Of a stretch of DNA of 64,000 nt, positions 1 through 11,222 are shown one piece after another. The notes under the pieces were generated by a model. The model was not told the DNA's origin and did no database searches. It saw only the letters and a program-made list of their open reading frames with translations. A program made the translations under genes and the position numbers. Position 1 is the first letter of the stretch; each line of letters starts with the position of its first letter. This DNA is from Halichoerus grypus (Eukaryota > Chordata > Mammalia > Carnivora > Phocidae), in contig NC_135714.1 in NCBI RefSeq assembly GCF_964656455.1, positions 120,471,631-120,535,630 of the forward strand. The letters are read 5' to 3'.

Positions 1-333
1 AAAGCATGACAAAACCATGGAAGACTATTACTGAAGACAGGTGTGTTTTTCTACTCAAGTGACTGTCAGAAGAATTTATCCAAACTCATTTTCTCCAACT
101 ACCTTCCACCTAAATTTGCTACACTACAGTGAACTGTATTTTATTCTCTCACCTCACACTCCCTCCGCTGTGAGAATCTGGTCCGTGATAGATCCGTTAT
201 GGAAAGTGTTTGCACATATCGTAAGTCTCATCATTTATATACCAAGTTTAGGAATAAAGAGAGACAATTTGAGTGTACTAAGTGCCTTCCTTTATTCAAT
301 CAGTATTTATTGTGTACCTACAAGGTACTCTAG
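1..333. other. Unassigned non-coding DNA
   Basis: AT-rich sequence in which I recognise no gene or repeat. A 111-codon open frame from base 41 runs through it into the next repeat. It has no domain, no signal of selection and strongly AT-driven composition, so I read it as chance. Confidence 0.5.
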
Positions 334-892
334 TGCTGACCAACAGAAATCGGGGAGTCATTTAAATGAAATTTAAATTTTTCTAGTAGCCATATTCTTT
401 TAAAAAATAAAATTTTAATATTTATCCAATTATCAAAAATATCATTTCAATATACTGTCAACATAAAAATTGAGATACTTTACATTTTTAATTTTTTTAA
501 TTATAATTCAATTAGCCAACATATGGTACATCATTAGTTTCAGAGGTAGAGTTCAGTGATTCATCAGTTGCATATAACACCCAGTGCTCATCACATCACA
601 TGCCCTCCTTAATGCCCATCGCCCAGTTACCCCATCCCCCCACCCCCCTCCCTCCAGCAATCCTCAGTTTGTTTCCTATAGTTAAGAGTCTCTCATGGTT
701 TGTCTTCCTCTCTGATTTTTTCCTTTTCAGTTTTCCCTCCCTTCCCCTGTGATCCTCTGTACCTCTACATTCTTTTTTATTCCAAGTCTTCAAAATCTAG
801 TTTGTATTTTATACCTTCAAGGTCTCATTTCACCATCCACACTCAAGTCCTCAACAGCCCTCTAGAGCTAGTGGCTCCCAAGTTGGACAGCA
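334..892. mobile_element. Old DNA-transposon-like element split by an L1
   Basis: The two ends form an imperfect inverted repeat: TGCTGACCAACA at 334-345, and AGTTGGACAGCA at 881-892, whose reverse complement is TGCTGTCCAACT (10 of 12 matching). The body (TTCTAGTAGCCATATT on the left, CTAGAGCTAGTGGCT on the right) matches a common mammalian non-autonomous element that I recognise but cannot name safely. It is interrupted at about 491-762 by an antisense L1 3' end, so the element is older than that insertion. The class (hAT-like) is inference from the ends only. Confidence 0.55.
491..762 (-). mobile_element. L1: L1 3'UTR fragment, antisense
   Basis: Read on the minus strand this is the 3' end of a carnivore L1: the GATGGGCATTAAGGAGGGCA, GTGATGAGCACTGGGTGTTA and GTACCATATGTTGGC segments run in L1 order toward the poly(A) side at the left. 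The same motifs occur on the plus strand at 39.9-40.2 kb. It is heavily 5'-truncated. The flanks TACATTTTT (481-489) and TACATTCTTTTTTAT (766-780) look like a target duplication within the older element. Confidence 0.85.
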
Positions 893-1269
893 TATTTCTA
901 GACAATTTGTGCTTTCCTGCCTGTCTTACTTATTTGCTTTGGTCTCTCTGCCTGAATGATTTTATGCTTCATCCATACGGCCACTTATTCAACATGTATT
1001 AAACCCTGATTATGGCAACACAGCAGAATAATTAACCTGTAAACCCACCTCTTACAAAACCCTAGGATATTTTTGCTATAACAAATATTCTTTGAAATAA
1101 ATAGCTAGGAATTACAGGAAAATAAGGAAAATTTGAACCAAAAACTAGACAGGGGTGGAAGTGGTAACTGGGCTGCCAGTGGGTTGGTCCTAGGCATCTG
1201 AGAAGTCAGGCTTCCATATAACACAAGTGAGGCTTGGCAGATGCTTGAGACATGAGTTAGAGTTGAAAT
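893..1269. other. Unassigned non-coding DNA
   Basis: No recognisable gene or repeat. A 100-codon open frame from base 700 ends here, but it begins inside the L1 fragment and crosses into the older DNA element, so it is not a gene. Confidence 0.45.
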
Positions 1270-2200
1270 CTATCTCTAACAATGGGACCACAGAGTGGTA
1301 GTCCCACAGTAAAACAGGAAAAAAGTCCTCCCTCAATCATAGAGGAGGAAGACAAGAATAAATGGAAAAGAAATCTCTTAAAGTTTATGTCTATGGATCT
1401 CTCCCCCACTTAGGCTTGAGGTTCAAATTTAAACTGATGTGTATTTTCCAGTAACTCCCAGAAATACCACTGGGTGCTTGGCAGAAGCAAACACAAAACA
1501 TCTCATGGGGCATATACCCCATCCCAGGGCACACCAAATCATAACTGGTTAAGCTCACAATATATGTAAAATCAAATGAGAAAACAACACATCCTGGGCA
1601 GAGTTAGCTGGCCCTACAAAGAGCAGGATTAGTCCCCTCTCAAGAAATTCTGATAATAGAAATATCAAAGAGAACTTGTAAGATAAATATACTCACAATA
1701 TTAAAGTCATAAAAGGAGGCAGCAAAAACATAAGAACAAATGTCACAAAAAAATAGCAGGCAGAATAAACCCAAATAAATTATACTTGAAATGAATATTG
1801 CCATTAGATTAAAATAAAAAACCTTATATTTGGGTTAAATACTGACTTCTGATTTAGTTTGAAGAGAGGGTTAGTGAACTGGAAGAAAATGATTTGTAAC
1901 TCTGTAACTGGAGAAACTACTACTTAAGATTATGTTGAAATAAGGATATTTTTAGGCAAAGATTTAGTTTAACACTCAGAGACCCATGTTTTAAAAAGGT
2001 AGTAAAATATATTGTTTAACCAATCATTTAGAATAGGAATGGTAACAATAGAATAATTTATTTGGAAGATACAAGAAAAAGTAGATCTAAAAACAGTCAT
2101 AGAGGTGGTAGATGACTGGTCTTCTAAGAATACAATGCTTATTGGCTTTATACTTTAAATTGTATATACATTTAAAAATTTTAAGGGTAAAATTAAAAAA
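1270..2200 (+). mobile_element. Possible ancient L1/HAL1-type remnant
   Basis: Short stretches resemble the 5' and ORF1 part of old mammalian L1, notably GAGAGGGTTAGTGAACTGGA near 1865, with A-rich flanking sequence. All frames are broken. Boundaries and family are uncertain, and part of the interval may be unique sequence. Confidence 0.3.
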
Positions 2201-2491
2201 TTGAGATACTTTTTTTTTTTAAAAATCTTTTAAACATGTAGAGAGGAAAGAGGAGATAAAGTAAATCCAATCACAACATTATAGATCAGGTGCTGTACGA
2301 GACACTGGAATCCCCAGAATGAATAATCAAGGGAAAAAAAAAAAGAACCATTTAGTTGATGAATAAGAAACATAAGCAAATATTTATGATACACTGAGAA
2401 AAGACACAAAGTGAGAGTATGTTGGAAGAAATTATCTAGTCTGCATAGAGCAATCAGGAAAGAATTAGTGAGGTTCCTAGAGCAGCCCTAT

Positions 2492-2580
2492 TGAGCAGCC
2501 CCAATAGAAATATGAGACACACGTCAAGTGTGTCAGTAGTCCCATGTGGCTAATGGTAATCACACTGGCTGAGATTGCAG
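2492..2580. mobile_element. Internally deleted copy of the element at 334-892
   Basis: GCAGCCCCAATAGAAATATG at the left and CCCATGTGGCTAATGGTAAT further right correspond to the two ends of the same family as 334-892, with the middle missing. This is typical of MITE-like elements. Match judged by eye. Confidence 0.5.
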
Positions 2581-3938
2581 CTTCCAGAGCAGCAGCTTCC
2601 AACTTAATGTTCTGTGTATCCATGTGCTCAAGGACATTTAGGTGGGGTGTACAATATATTTTCTGTGTTCAAATGAGTTTGGTAAATTCCAGGATGAGCA
2701 AAATTAAAGTCTAAGCTGCAGAGCTTCTCAGAGCCTTTAATATGTATATACCCCCAAGAGGGAATGTGGTATACACTATGTTTCACAAATGTATTTGCTC
2801 ACGTAGTACCTTTTGTCTACTGATAATGTCTGATAACGTCTCCCAGAGAAATCTGCTATGGAATATCACTGAGAAACTCTGATTTCAGTCATATGGAAAA
2901 CTCAAAGGAATTGGCAAGATGTAAAGTTGGAAACACAGGCAAATGTCAGATCAGAATCTTACCTGATAGGCTAAGAAGTTCAGATCTTGAAATAAGCGAT
3001 ATGAAGCTTTGAAGACATTGGAGCAGAAGAATTAGGAGTAATGCCTCTGAGTTTCAAATGTGGCCCTATTAAGCTAACGTGTTACGGCTGTCATTCCCTA
3101 TACCAGAGTTGAGAGGGGGTCCTTACGTGACTTCACTAGGGATATGGTCAGACGCTTTCCCCCAGTTAAACACAGGCAAGGCTAACCTCTCTCTTGCCAG
3201 CTGATCACACAATCATTCTTCTTCAGGGGGCCTGCTGAGATGAGAGGAAGAAAAAAAAATCCCCAAACTGAAATGAATCCAGGTCACAGAGAGGTTCTCC
3301 CCGATTGTGGAACCAGTTTAGTTCAAAAGGAATTAGACCATGCTCATAAGCCATAATAAATAACAATATTCTCTGGAGTACATGACTGATAATTAGGATT
3401 GGGGCACGCAGTGTTAGACAGACAACTTCACTTTTTCTGAAAAATGTTTTTTTTAATAGATCCGATAGCCACATTGTTCAAATTACACCCATGCACACAT
3501 GCACCCTCTCATACAATGAAAAGCTTCTGTTCTGCTCTTCTGCCTAGCTTCCATCACCTATGTAGCAGAAACTGGATAGCTGGTGTCTAAAGCTGATTCT
3601 TCTTTGTCTTGGCACACAGCTAGACTACATTTTCCAGCCCCTCTTGTAATTAGATACACCATGGTATTGAATCTCAGTCATGGGCATATCCCGTCACTTC
3701 CCTGTCTGGCCCATAACAAACTCCTCCATTCATCCTCCCTCTTTTCCCATCTGCTGGCTGAATGTCAACACCTACAGCAACCTTGGAAGCCATGTAAAGA
3801 AGGTGAGGCCTCTATCAACCTTAGATCCTGGGTGACAGAGGACAGAGCTCTCCTCCCTGCCCCCACTATATAGTCCATGTGGATATATTCCAATTGCTGT
3901 AACCAGTCTCTCATTCATGGATTTGGAGTAGACATTGA
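2581..3938. other. Unassigned non-coding DNA
   Basis: About 1.35 kb with no repeat or gene I recognise. Open frames of 83-116 codons at 3.2-4.1 kb either stay in unremarkable sequence or run into the following SINE. Confidence 0.45.
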
Positions 3939-4115
3939 TTTTTTTTTTAAATTTATTTGAGAGAGAGAGAGGGAGAGGGAGGGAGAGAGAGGAAGGAGCA
4001 ACAGGAGAGGGACAAGCAGAGCCCAATGTGGGGCTTGATTCCAGGACCCTGAGATCATGACCTGAACCAAAACCAAGAGTAGGATGCTCAACCCACTGAG
4101 CCACCCAGGCGCCCC
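3939..4115 (-). mobile_element. Carnivore tRNA-derived SINE, antisense
   Basis: On the minus strand it reads GGGGCGCCTGGGTGGCTCAG, the tRNA-like head, then a pyrimidine-rich body (here GA-rich on plus) and the A-rich tail at 3940-3950. The head contains the RNA polymerase III A-box region (TGGCTCAGTGGG) of the SINE's tRNA ancestor. Imperfect target duplications TAGACATTGA (3929-3938) and TAGGCACTGA (4116-4125) flank it. Their two differences point to moderate age. Confidence 0.93.
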
Positions 4116-4125
4116 TAGGCACTGA

Positions 4126-5124
4126 TTTTTAACCCTCCCTGTGCTAGTGTTCTTAAAGATCGTTAATGAGCTTAGAATATTTTTTGTCCAATCCTGCTTG
4201 ATTAAGATGTATATATAGTGCAGAGTAAATCTGACAGGAACTTTAAAGCTAGAATATAACAGATGATGAACTGCAAGGCTGAGAATAATCTGTTACTGAT
4301 AAACACACTGTTGAAATCTCACTTTGCACACTGAGTACAGTGTTGGGACAAGCTGGAACCCAAAATCCCCTCTGTAGAATTAATCATGTTACTGCGTAGA
4401 GCACCAGACAAGTGCTCCATTCAAATATTACTGATGTCATATGAAAAAAGGCTGATGGGTTCACATTTGGCATTCATTAAGAGGTAGTGGCTGGAATTAG
4501 TCAGAATCCTTGATGATTAATCTTTGATATGCATGGCCACAAATGTTGTGCAGTCACTTAGCCAGATGTTTCTTATGGATCCTGCTAAAGGACTGGAGCA
4601 TGTCTCAGAAACCATTTGCTTAGTCATTTAACTAGAGTGTTTGCTTTTGCCAACAGCTTGACAGTTTAAAAAAGAATAAAAGCCTGTCCCCCACTGGAAA
4701 ATTCTGGAATTTTGCCATAATCATTACATACAGTGCTCTTAGGAAATTCCAGCTTTATGGCTCTTTAGACAAATGGAATATAATTTTACTGTCAGCAGAG
4801 AACACTAAAAAACAAAGTAATAAAAGAAAGCAACAATGCAGCACCATGCTCTTTAATAACCTTCTTTAAAATTAAGTATCGATTATAATTTTGCAATTTA
4901 TTCTCAAACAAGAACTGCGGCATATTTGAGGCTTTGGACTTTAGTGTTGGTGTTGGGCTTATGATGGAAATGAAGTGCTTCTTAAATTTAAAACACTGTA
5001 AAATTCCCAAAGGTAATCTTGACACTTCACTTTATTTCATATGTTTCTCAATAATGAAAATACCATTTCAAATTAAAAAAAAACACCTTGTCAGTAAAGC
5101 TCATATCCTAAATATCCAATTATT
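4126..5124. other. Unassigned non-coding DNA
   Basis: About 1 kb of AT-rich sequence. I see no gene, conserved RNA fold or named repeat. Confidence 0.45.
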
Positions 5125-5138
5125 TAGTGTGCTTTCTT

Positions 5139-5336
5139 TTTTTTTTTTTTTAAAGATTTTATTTATTTATTTGAGAGAGAGAGAATGAGAGAGAGCACAT
5201 GAGAGGGGGGAGGGTCAGAGGGAGAAGCAGACTCCCTGCCCAGCAGGGAGCCCGATGTGGGACTTGATCCAGGGACTCCAGGATCATGACCTGAGCCGAA
5301 GGCAGTCGCTTAACCAACTGAGCCACCCAGGCGCCC
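5139..5336 (-). mobile_element. Carnivore SINE, antisense, young-looking subfamily
   Basis: Complete copy with a perfect 14-bp target duplication TAGTGTGCTTTCTT (5125-5138 and 5337-5350). It carries the variant GATCCAGGGACTCCAGGATC in place of the more common CCCAGGACCCTGGGATC, and AAGGCAGTCGCTTAACCAAC near the head. The copies at 14528 and 45901 share both, so they form one subfamily. The perfect duplication suggests recent insertion. Confidence 0.95.
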
Positions 5337-5350
5337 TAGTGTGCTTTCTT

Positions 5351-6190
5351 TGATATGACATTAATTTAGTAAAGATTCAACACTGGCAATTAAAAATAAC
5401 CTTAATATTCACCCAAATCAACATTTATTAAGATATGCCACCATCATTAATGATTATTTGCTTTCTCTGTGAGTACTTGGGAAGCATCTGATTCTAAGAA
5501 TGGATGCCCTAGATATTTTCACAGCTATTCTTACAATCGCCCAAGAGCTAGCTGCATTTTAATGGAGAAGATGACTATATATAACTTGTGAACACACTGA
5601 TATTCCCTGAGATGAAAGGTTCTGCAGAAACCATAGAATGCACATACTTCCTTAAAAAGAAAGGTAAACATTTTCCCTGAATTCTATCCTGCTTACTTAG
5701 TATGTCATTCCTTTGAAGATTTATAGAAACAGGCTCCATCCCCATGTAATGCCAAATAGCCTTGAGATTATCCCTACTGATACAGCTTCTATTTTCTTAG
5801 ATACCATGGAAGAAGCTACACAGTACAAACTAGACATCCTACTTCACAAACTCAGGGTCAGGCACACCAGACGTAGGGCCACGGTCTCTCTGCACCTCCC
5901 CCTTCAACCTTTGTTCAGTTTATGGAGACCTTAAATCAGACTACCCTACTTTACACACTAGTACAGTCACAACAATATGCGAAGTTTTTTTTTTTAATTA
6001 ACGCTTTAGTATATAGAAAAGTATCAAAATATTGCCCTTACTATTGTTAGTAATTTGATGGAAGTTGGATAACCTTAATGTGGAACTGGACCTCATGATC
6101 AGTACTTACCTGGGTAGGAGAAATTCCTGGCTATACATCAGCGGACCAGCCAAAGAGAATTACTGCACAAATTATGGCATCATAAGTTAA
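5351..6190. other. Unassigned non-coding DNA
   Basis: About 840 bases with no recognisable repeat or gene. A 73-codon frame at 5713-5934 has no features that set it apart from chance. Confidence 0.45.
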
Positions 6191-7256
6191 ATTAAAGCCA
6201 GTCCTATCATTCAATAGAGTGAAAAGGCAAACTATAGAATGGGAAAAAATACTTGCAAATCATATATCTGATAAGGAGTTAATATCCAGAGTAAAGAACT
6301 ACAACTGAAGAACAAAAAACCTCAATAACCCAATTAAAAAATGGACATAGAACCTGAATAAACATTTCTCCAAAGATGGTATAGAAATAGCTAACAAGCA
6401 TAATGAAAAGATGCTTAACATCACCAATCATTAGAGAAATGCAAATCAAAACCCACAATGTGTGATCATCTCATATCCACTAGGATGGCGACTATAAAAA
6501 TGAAGGAAGGGAGGGAGGGAGGGAAAGAAAGAAAAAAAGAAAAAGAGAAAGAAAGAAAGAAAAAGAAAGAAAGAAAGAAAAAACAAAGTAACAAGTGTTG
6601 CTGAGCATGTGGAGAAATTGGAACCCTTGTGCACTGATGGTGGGAATGTAAAATGGTACATCTGCTTTGGAAAACAGAGTGGCAGAGTCTTAAGAAATTA
6701 AAAATAGAATTATCATATGATCCAATAATCCTACTTCCGGGTATATACCCCAAAGAACTGAAGGCAGGATCTCAAAGAGATATTTGCATACCATATTCAT
6801 AGCAGTATTATTCACAACAGCCAAGAGGTGGAAGCAACCCAAGTATCCATCTACGAGGAAGAGATGAGTATGATACACAACATACAATGGAACACTATTC
6901 ATTCTTAAAAAGAAAGAAAATCCTGCATATGCTACAACATGGATAAATCCTGAGGACCTTATGCGACATGAAATCAGCCAGTCCCAAAAAGACAAATAGT
7001 GTGTAATTTCACTTATATGAGGTATAGGACAAAGGAGAATGGTAGTTGCAAGCAGCCAGGAGGGGGATGGGAGAGTGGGGAGTTACTATTTCACGGGTAG
7101 GGAGTTTCAGTTTTGCAAGATGAAAAAGTTCTAGAGATCTGGGCACAACAGTGTATATATTTATTGCTACTTAACTGTACACTTAAAAATGGTGAAGTTG
7201 GTAAATTGCATGTTGTTTACCACAATTAAAAACTACAAAAAGAAAACAAAACAAAA
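6191..7256 (+). mobile_element. L1: L1 fragment: end of ORF2 plus 3'UTR
   Basis: Sequence follows the 3' part of mammalian L1 ORF2 in order: ATGCAAATCAAAACC at about 6440, ATGGTGGGAATGTAAAATGG at about 6638, TATACCCCAAAG at about 6744, then CAACATGGATAAATCC and a 3'UTR ending in an A-rich stretch near 7256. The ORF2 reverse-transcriptase C-terminal frame is destroyed by stops and shifts, so this is a dead 5'-truncated copy of intermediate age. A purine microsatellite has expanded inside it at 6502-6583. Confidence 0.9.
6502..6583. repeat. Purine microsatellite (GGGA/GAAA)n inside L1
   Basis: About 80 bases contain only purines, going from GGGAGGGAGGGA to repeated GAAA units. It sits where the L1 has an A-rich stretch and encodes the low-complexity open frames seen on the minus strand here. 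Confidence 0.95.
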
Positions 7257-7600
7257 CCCTTTGGGCCAGTCTAAGAAACCACAGTCACGAAAACTCCACT
7301 AGAATCCTGTGGTTCCCTCAAAGGCAGTGCTAGTTGCTTTTCAGCTGATCAAAGCTACTTTTAGGTAATCAAAGTACCTTTTACTTTCGCCAGCTCTTGC
7401 CAATTTAACCCAAAAAGCCACAGTTCCAGCATGTTTTCATAACTCTGTAAATTTTTTGTTAGGCACTCTTCCTTCCAAAGCTCAGTGAATAATAAAGGGA
7501 CACAACTGATATTAGCTGAGAGAGTAGAGCTTAAAAGTTCGCACACACACACACACACAAAATAACTAAATGGGAAGAATCCTCTCACAATTTCTATGTG
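7257..7600. other. Unassigned DNA with a short (CA)n
   Basis: The only structure I see is a short alternating CA run at about 7541-7561. The rest is unassigned. Confidence 0.5.
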
Positions 7601-7690
7601 TCATTAAATCACTACAGTATACACTTTAAATATCTTACAATTTTATATGTCAATTATACCTCAATAAAGCTGAAATTTTTTTAAAAAAGG
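7601..7690 (+). mobile_element. L1: Short L1 3'-end fragment
   Basis: ATATGTCAATTATACCTCAATAAAGCTG followed by an A/T tail is the terminal part of an L1 3'UTR; quoted here only as the 13-base core TCAATTATACCTC (7650-7662). The same terminal motif occurs at about 40.6 kb and, diverged, at 30.6 kb. Extremely 5'-truncated. Confidence 0.7.
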
Positions 7691-8885
7691 ACATAACAGA
7701 AAATATTTAATCCAAATCAGATGTCCACACTGGCTCTGGAGAATGGGGAAACTGGCCCTCGCCCATCTGTTCTGAGCCCTCTGGGTGTGAGCCACAATGC
7801 AAAGGCTCCAAATCCAAGCTGCCTTCTGCAGCTGCTTCACAGCCGGCAAGACCACGCACGTGGGAGGCCTCCCCACGGTCTCCTCCGAGAAGAATGCCAT
7901 GGAATGTTTAGTGGATAAATGAAGAGGACACAACAGAAGTTAATTACACATTTACCACCCATGGGGAAACATGTATGTGTTGCTAAGTGCCAAGTGAGAA
8001 AATAAATCGAAATCCCACAGAACGGCACTATTAGCTCAGGAGATGATGCTAGTGACAGAACATGGCACAGCGAGGCAGTGACGCTCATTCGTTACTCCAG
8101 GCTACGTCCCTGCTCTGATCGAAGCTCCTTCGTACGAGTGCTGGGAGTCTAAGTACACGTGATCCTTGTAATGAGGCACACATGGCGGGAGGCAGTATGC
8201 AACTGAACCTTCAGAGCCAAACAAAGATAAATATTATAAAGAAACACAGAAATTGATGTAGGGATATAAAATTAAAAAGCAAATATAAAATAGATACAAA
8301 TAAATATGAAAACAATGTAGTTGGTCTGTACTGAGGAAAGAATTTAAGGTATTTTAATAGTGTCACTTAATTTACCACACATTCTTCTGTGTCTGTTTAC
8401 ATGCAAAACACCGTACCAACCACTGGGCCAGGCCAGGGGCACAGGGAAAGCTAAACGACACAACACAATGAGGTTTTCAAAGGAAGAGCTTCATCTTTGG
8501 GTCATGTGTGAAGATGTCTTAATAGGTCTAGGAAGCATGAGAATAGAGAGAGGGGTTGAAAGCCAAGAGGGCGTTTAGGACTAAGAGAGTATCATAAGGC
8601 TGTAAAAGTACATAAAGGGAAGTATATATGGAGAATACTAAAGATCTACGGCAAAAGCCTAAGGAACAAGAATGAATACAGTATCCCTTCCCACTGTAGC
8701 AGTATTTTATTGCAAATTTTGCGTGTGGGGCTGTGCTTGTCTTGTTCATCACTGTGCTTCATAGGGTTCTGGTGTAGAACAGGTGCTTGGAAAGATCTGT
8801 TGAATGAAATCAGCAAAAAATGAAGCTAGACAGATAGCTGTGGAGCCAGATTAAGACCGCCCTTGAGCATCAGGCATTTTTTAAA
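7691..8885. other. Unassigned non-coding DNA
   Basis: About 1.2 kb, somewhat more GC-rich around 7740-8190. Overlapping open frames of 65-90 codons occur on both strands but lack any recognised domain or exon signal. Confidence 0.45.
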
Positions 8886-9035
8886 TAGTATAAAGCACAT
8901 AACCTAAAATTTACTATCTTAACCATTTCTAAGTGTACAATTCAGTAGTGTGAAGTATCCTCACATTGTTGGGTGGCATCTCTAGAACTTCTTCATTTTG
9001 TAAAACTGAAACTCTATCCCCTTGAACAACAACTC
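8886..9035. mobile_element. Old L1-type fragment
   Basis: AAATTTACTATCTTAACCAT, AAGTGTACAATTCAGTAGTG and TGTAAAACTGAAACTCTA occur in the order known from a widespread mammalian old-L1 3' region. Diverged, with no open frame. Orientation not assigned. Confidence 0.6.
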
Positions 9036-10888
9036 AGTATTTGGATTTTGTTTTGTGGGCAATAATATATTTCTGAAAGTTTCTACAAAGACTCCTGCAT
9101 TTTGGGAAGTAACCTGTAAGTAATGCTAAGTAATGCCAAGGGTGTACTAGACTATCAGTAGGTTACACGAAGGGGGCTAGTGAATCTCTACTGTGTACTG
9201 GCCACATTTTGTATTTCTGTTTTTGTAAGGAAAATCCCAATTGCAAAATAGTTGTTGGAATTGATATGTAAATTTATCTGAAAAATATTGATAATGCTTA
9301 CTCATAACATTTTTTTTTAAAAAGAAATTATTTAAAATAATAACCTAATACCAAACAGCACAGCTCAAGATAGATTACAATTAAGAACATGTTTATGTAC
9401 CTGAAGGCCATTAGCTCTCAAGTGCTGTAAGTCATGGACTGCTGGTTTGAGGATTTCCAACAAGCACTCTATTCCCCACCAGTGAGTCCCACGCTGTCAC
9501 CCTTCCCTGCTCCTGGCTTTGACCCAGTATTTAGCACAGATTCATAGCCTTTCATTTATTTCCTGCATGCTCTTCTTTAACAGGATATGATCAGAAACAT
9601 ACATGGTGGTGGGTTGCAGAAAATTATGGACTGGTTGGCTGTCTTTATTTATTCTAATAAATACAGTATTCTGTTTCTTTGAAAAATGTGATTTTCCACT
9701 TAAGATTTTGTTTTGTTTTCAGTAAGAGCACTTTTGCTTATCATTTTTCTACTAAATCACCCCTCAGCTTTTTAGAAAGCATAAAACGTAGCATTTATAA
9801 ATTTACTGCAGATCAGTCATACAGCCAGTATTAACCCCCCGATTTTAAGTCAACATGTCGTCATTCAAAAGACTTAAGAAACCAATGAATAATGTGTAGG
9901 GGGAAAACTTTAATGTAAGGATAAGCTAACAACAAGAGAAATCAATTTCATTAAGAGAATTTGGAAGAAGACAGAAAACATAAATAGAATCTGATGAAAA
10001 CATTAGACCTGCATTTTCTTCTGAAGGAAATGAAATAGTTCAATAAGTTTTGGAATTTCCAAGTTACTTTGAAGCCATTTTAGTCCCAGTTTCCCAATAA
10101 AATAATATAATTTATTTTCTTTTTTCATCATGTAAACAGAAGCCTGAACCATTTTTGCAATAAACCGTTGGATCAAAAAAAGGCATTTTTCCCAAGATAG
10201 AAAGTTAAGGAGCCCAGTGCCAAGGACTAAATTATTTCCAGCTGTAAAAGTTGATTTTATTTTTCCTGGGAAAGCCGGTATTAGTTGAATTCAATGCCAT
10301 TTTTTTGTGATATTTAAGAAAAGACAATCAGTGCAAGATTAACGACGTAAATCAGTTAGTGGTCATCATGTACACTTACAGAATTAACCACAGTCATAAA
10401 AAAAAATTTAAGTTTCTACCTAGATATATCTATGCTAGAGGAATTTACATGTTAAAACAGCCAACACGCAATCACATATACTAACATGCTGAAATATAAT
10501 TATTTACTAAGTACTTACAGTTCATAGAATTTAAATTGTATACAAAATAATTATAACACATTCAGAGAAGGGAGACTCTTTTGTACCCCCCCCGACCCTG
10601 AGAAATCTGGGACATTAGGTTAGTCCCCATGGCGCTCCAGGTGAAGAGAATACTTGGCTGATTTTCAGGTTCCAGAATAAAAACTCCCCCCAAAACAGGG
10701 AAGACAAAGACTTCCCTCAATCTCTGGGAAAACTGCTGGAAACAGTTGGGGTACATGTTATAAATACTCTGGGATACTCCTTAGAACATGACCTTCAGTG
10801 GTACCAATTAAATATCTTCCACTTTGTCCAGAGGACTTCGTCTAAGAAATAAGGCTGAAAAATTAACAGAGCTGGCAACTTCTTTTGA
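9036..10888. other. Unassigned non-coding DNA
   Basis: About 1.85 kb, AT-rich, in which I see no interspersed repeat. A C-run (10586-10593) is the only low-complexity element of note. A candidate region for conserved non-coding sequence, but that needs an alignment. Confidence 0.4.
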
Positions 10889-11222
10889 TGCTAAGGTCTG
10901 AATTTTTGTGTGTCCTCCAAATTCACATGTTGGAATACAAAGGCCCAGTGTGATGGTATTAGGAGGTGGGGTCTTTGGGAGGGGATTATTAGGTCATGAG
11001 GGTAGAGCCCTCAAGACTGGGATTAGTGAAGAGAGACCCCACAGAGCTCCTTAGCTACTTCTACCAAGTGAGGATACAGGACAAGTCCAAAACCCAGAAG
11101 AGGGCCCTCACCCTACCAAGACGGCACCCTGATCTCCAGCCTCCAGAGCTGGGAGAACTAAATTTCTGTTGTTCATAAATAACCCAGTCTGTGGTATTTT
11201 GTTACAGCAGCCCAAACAAACA
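10889..11222 (+). mobile_element. MaLR solo LTR (MST/MLT1 type)
   Basis: The sequence matches the mammalian MaLR LTR in order: TCACATGTTGGAATACAAAG, TGATGGTATTAGGAGGTGGG, GGTCATGAGGGTAGAGCCCT, then CCAGTCTGTGGTATTTTGTT and AGCAGCCCAAAC. It begins TG and ends CA, and TTTGA (10884-10888) and TTTGG (11223-11227) are a near-perfect 5-bp target duplication. No internal retroviral sequence follows, so this is a solo LTR. A 60-codon open frame within it is not a gene. Confidence 0.9.

Noticed and set aside
2205..2225. T-run as the tail of another antisense SINE
   Set aside because: No SINE body or head follows it.
3772..4122. 116-codon open frame, minus strand
   Set aside because: Starts in the antisense SINE and runs through its body.
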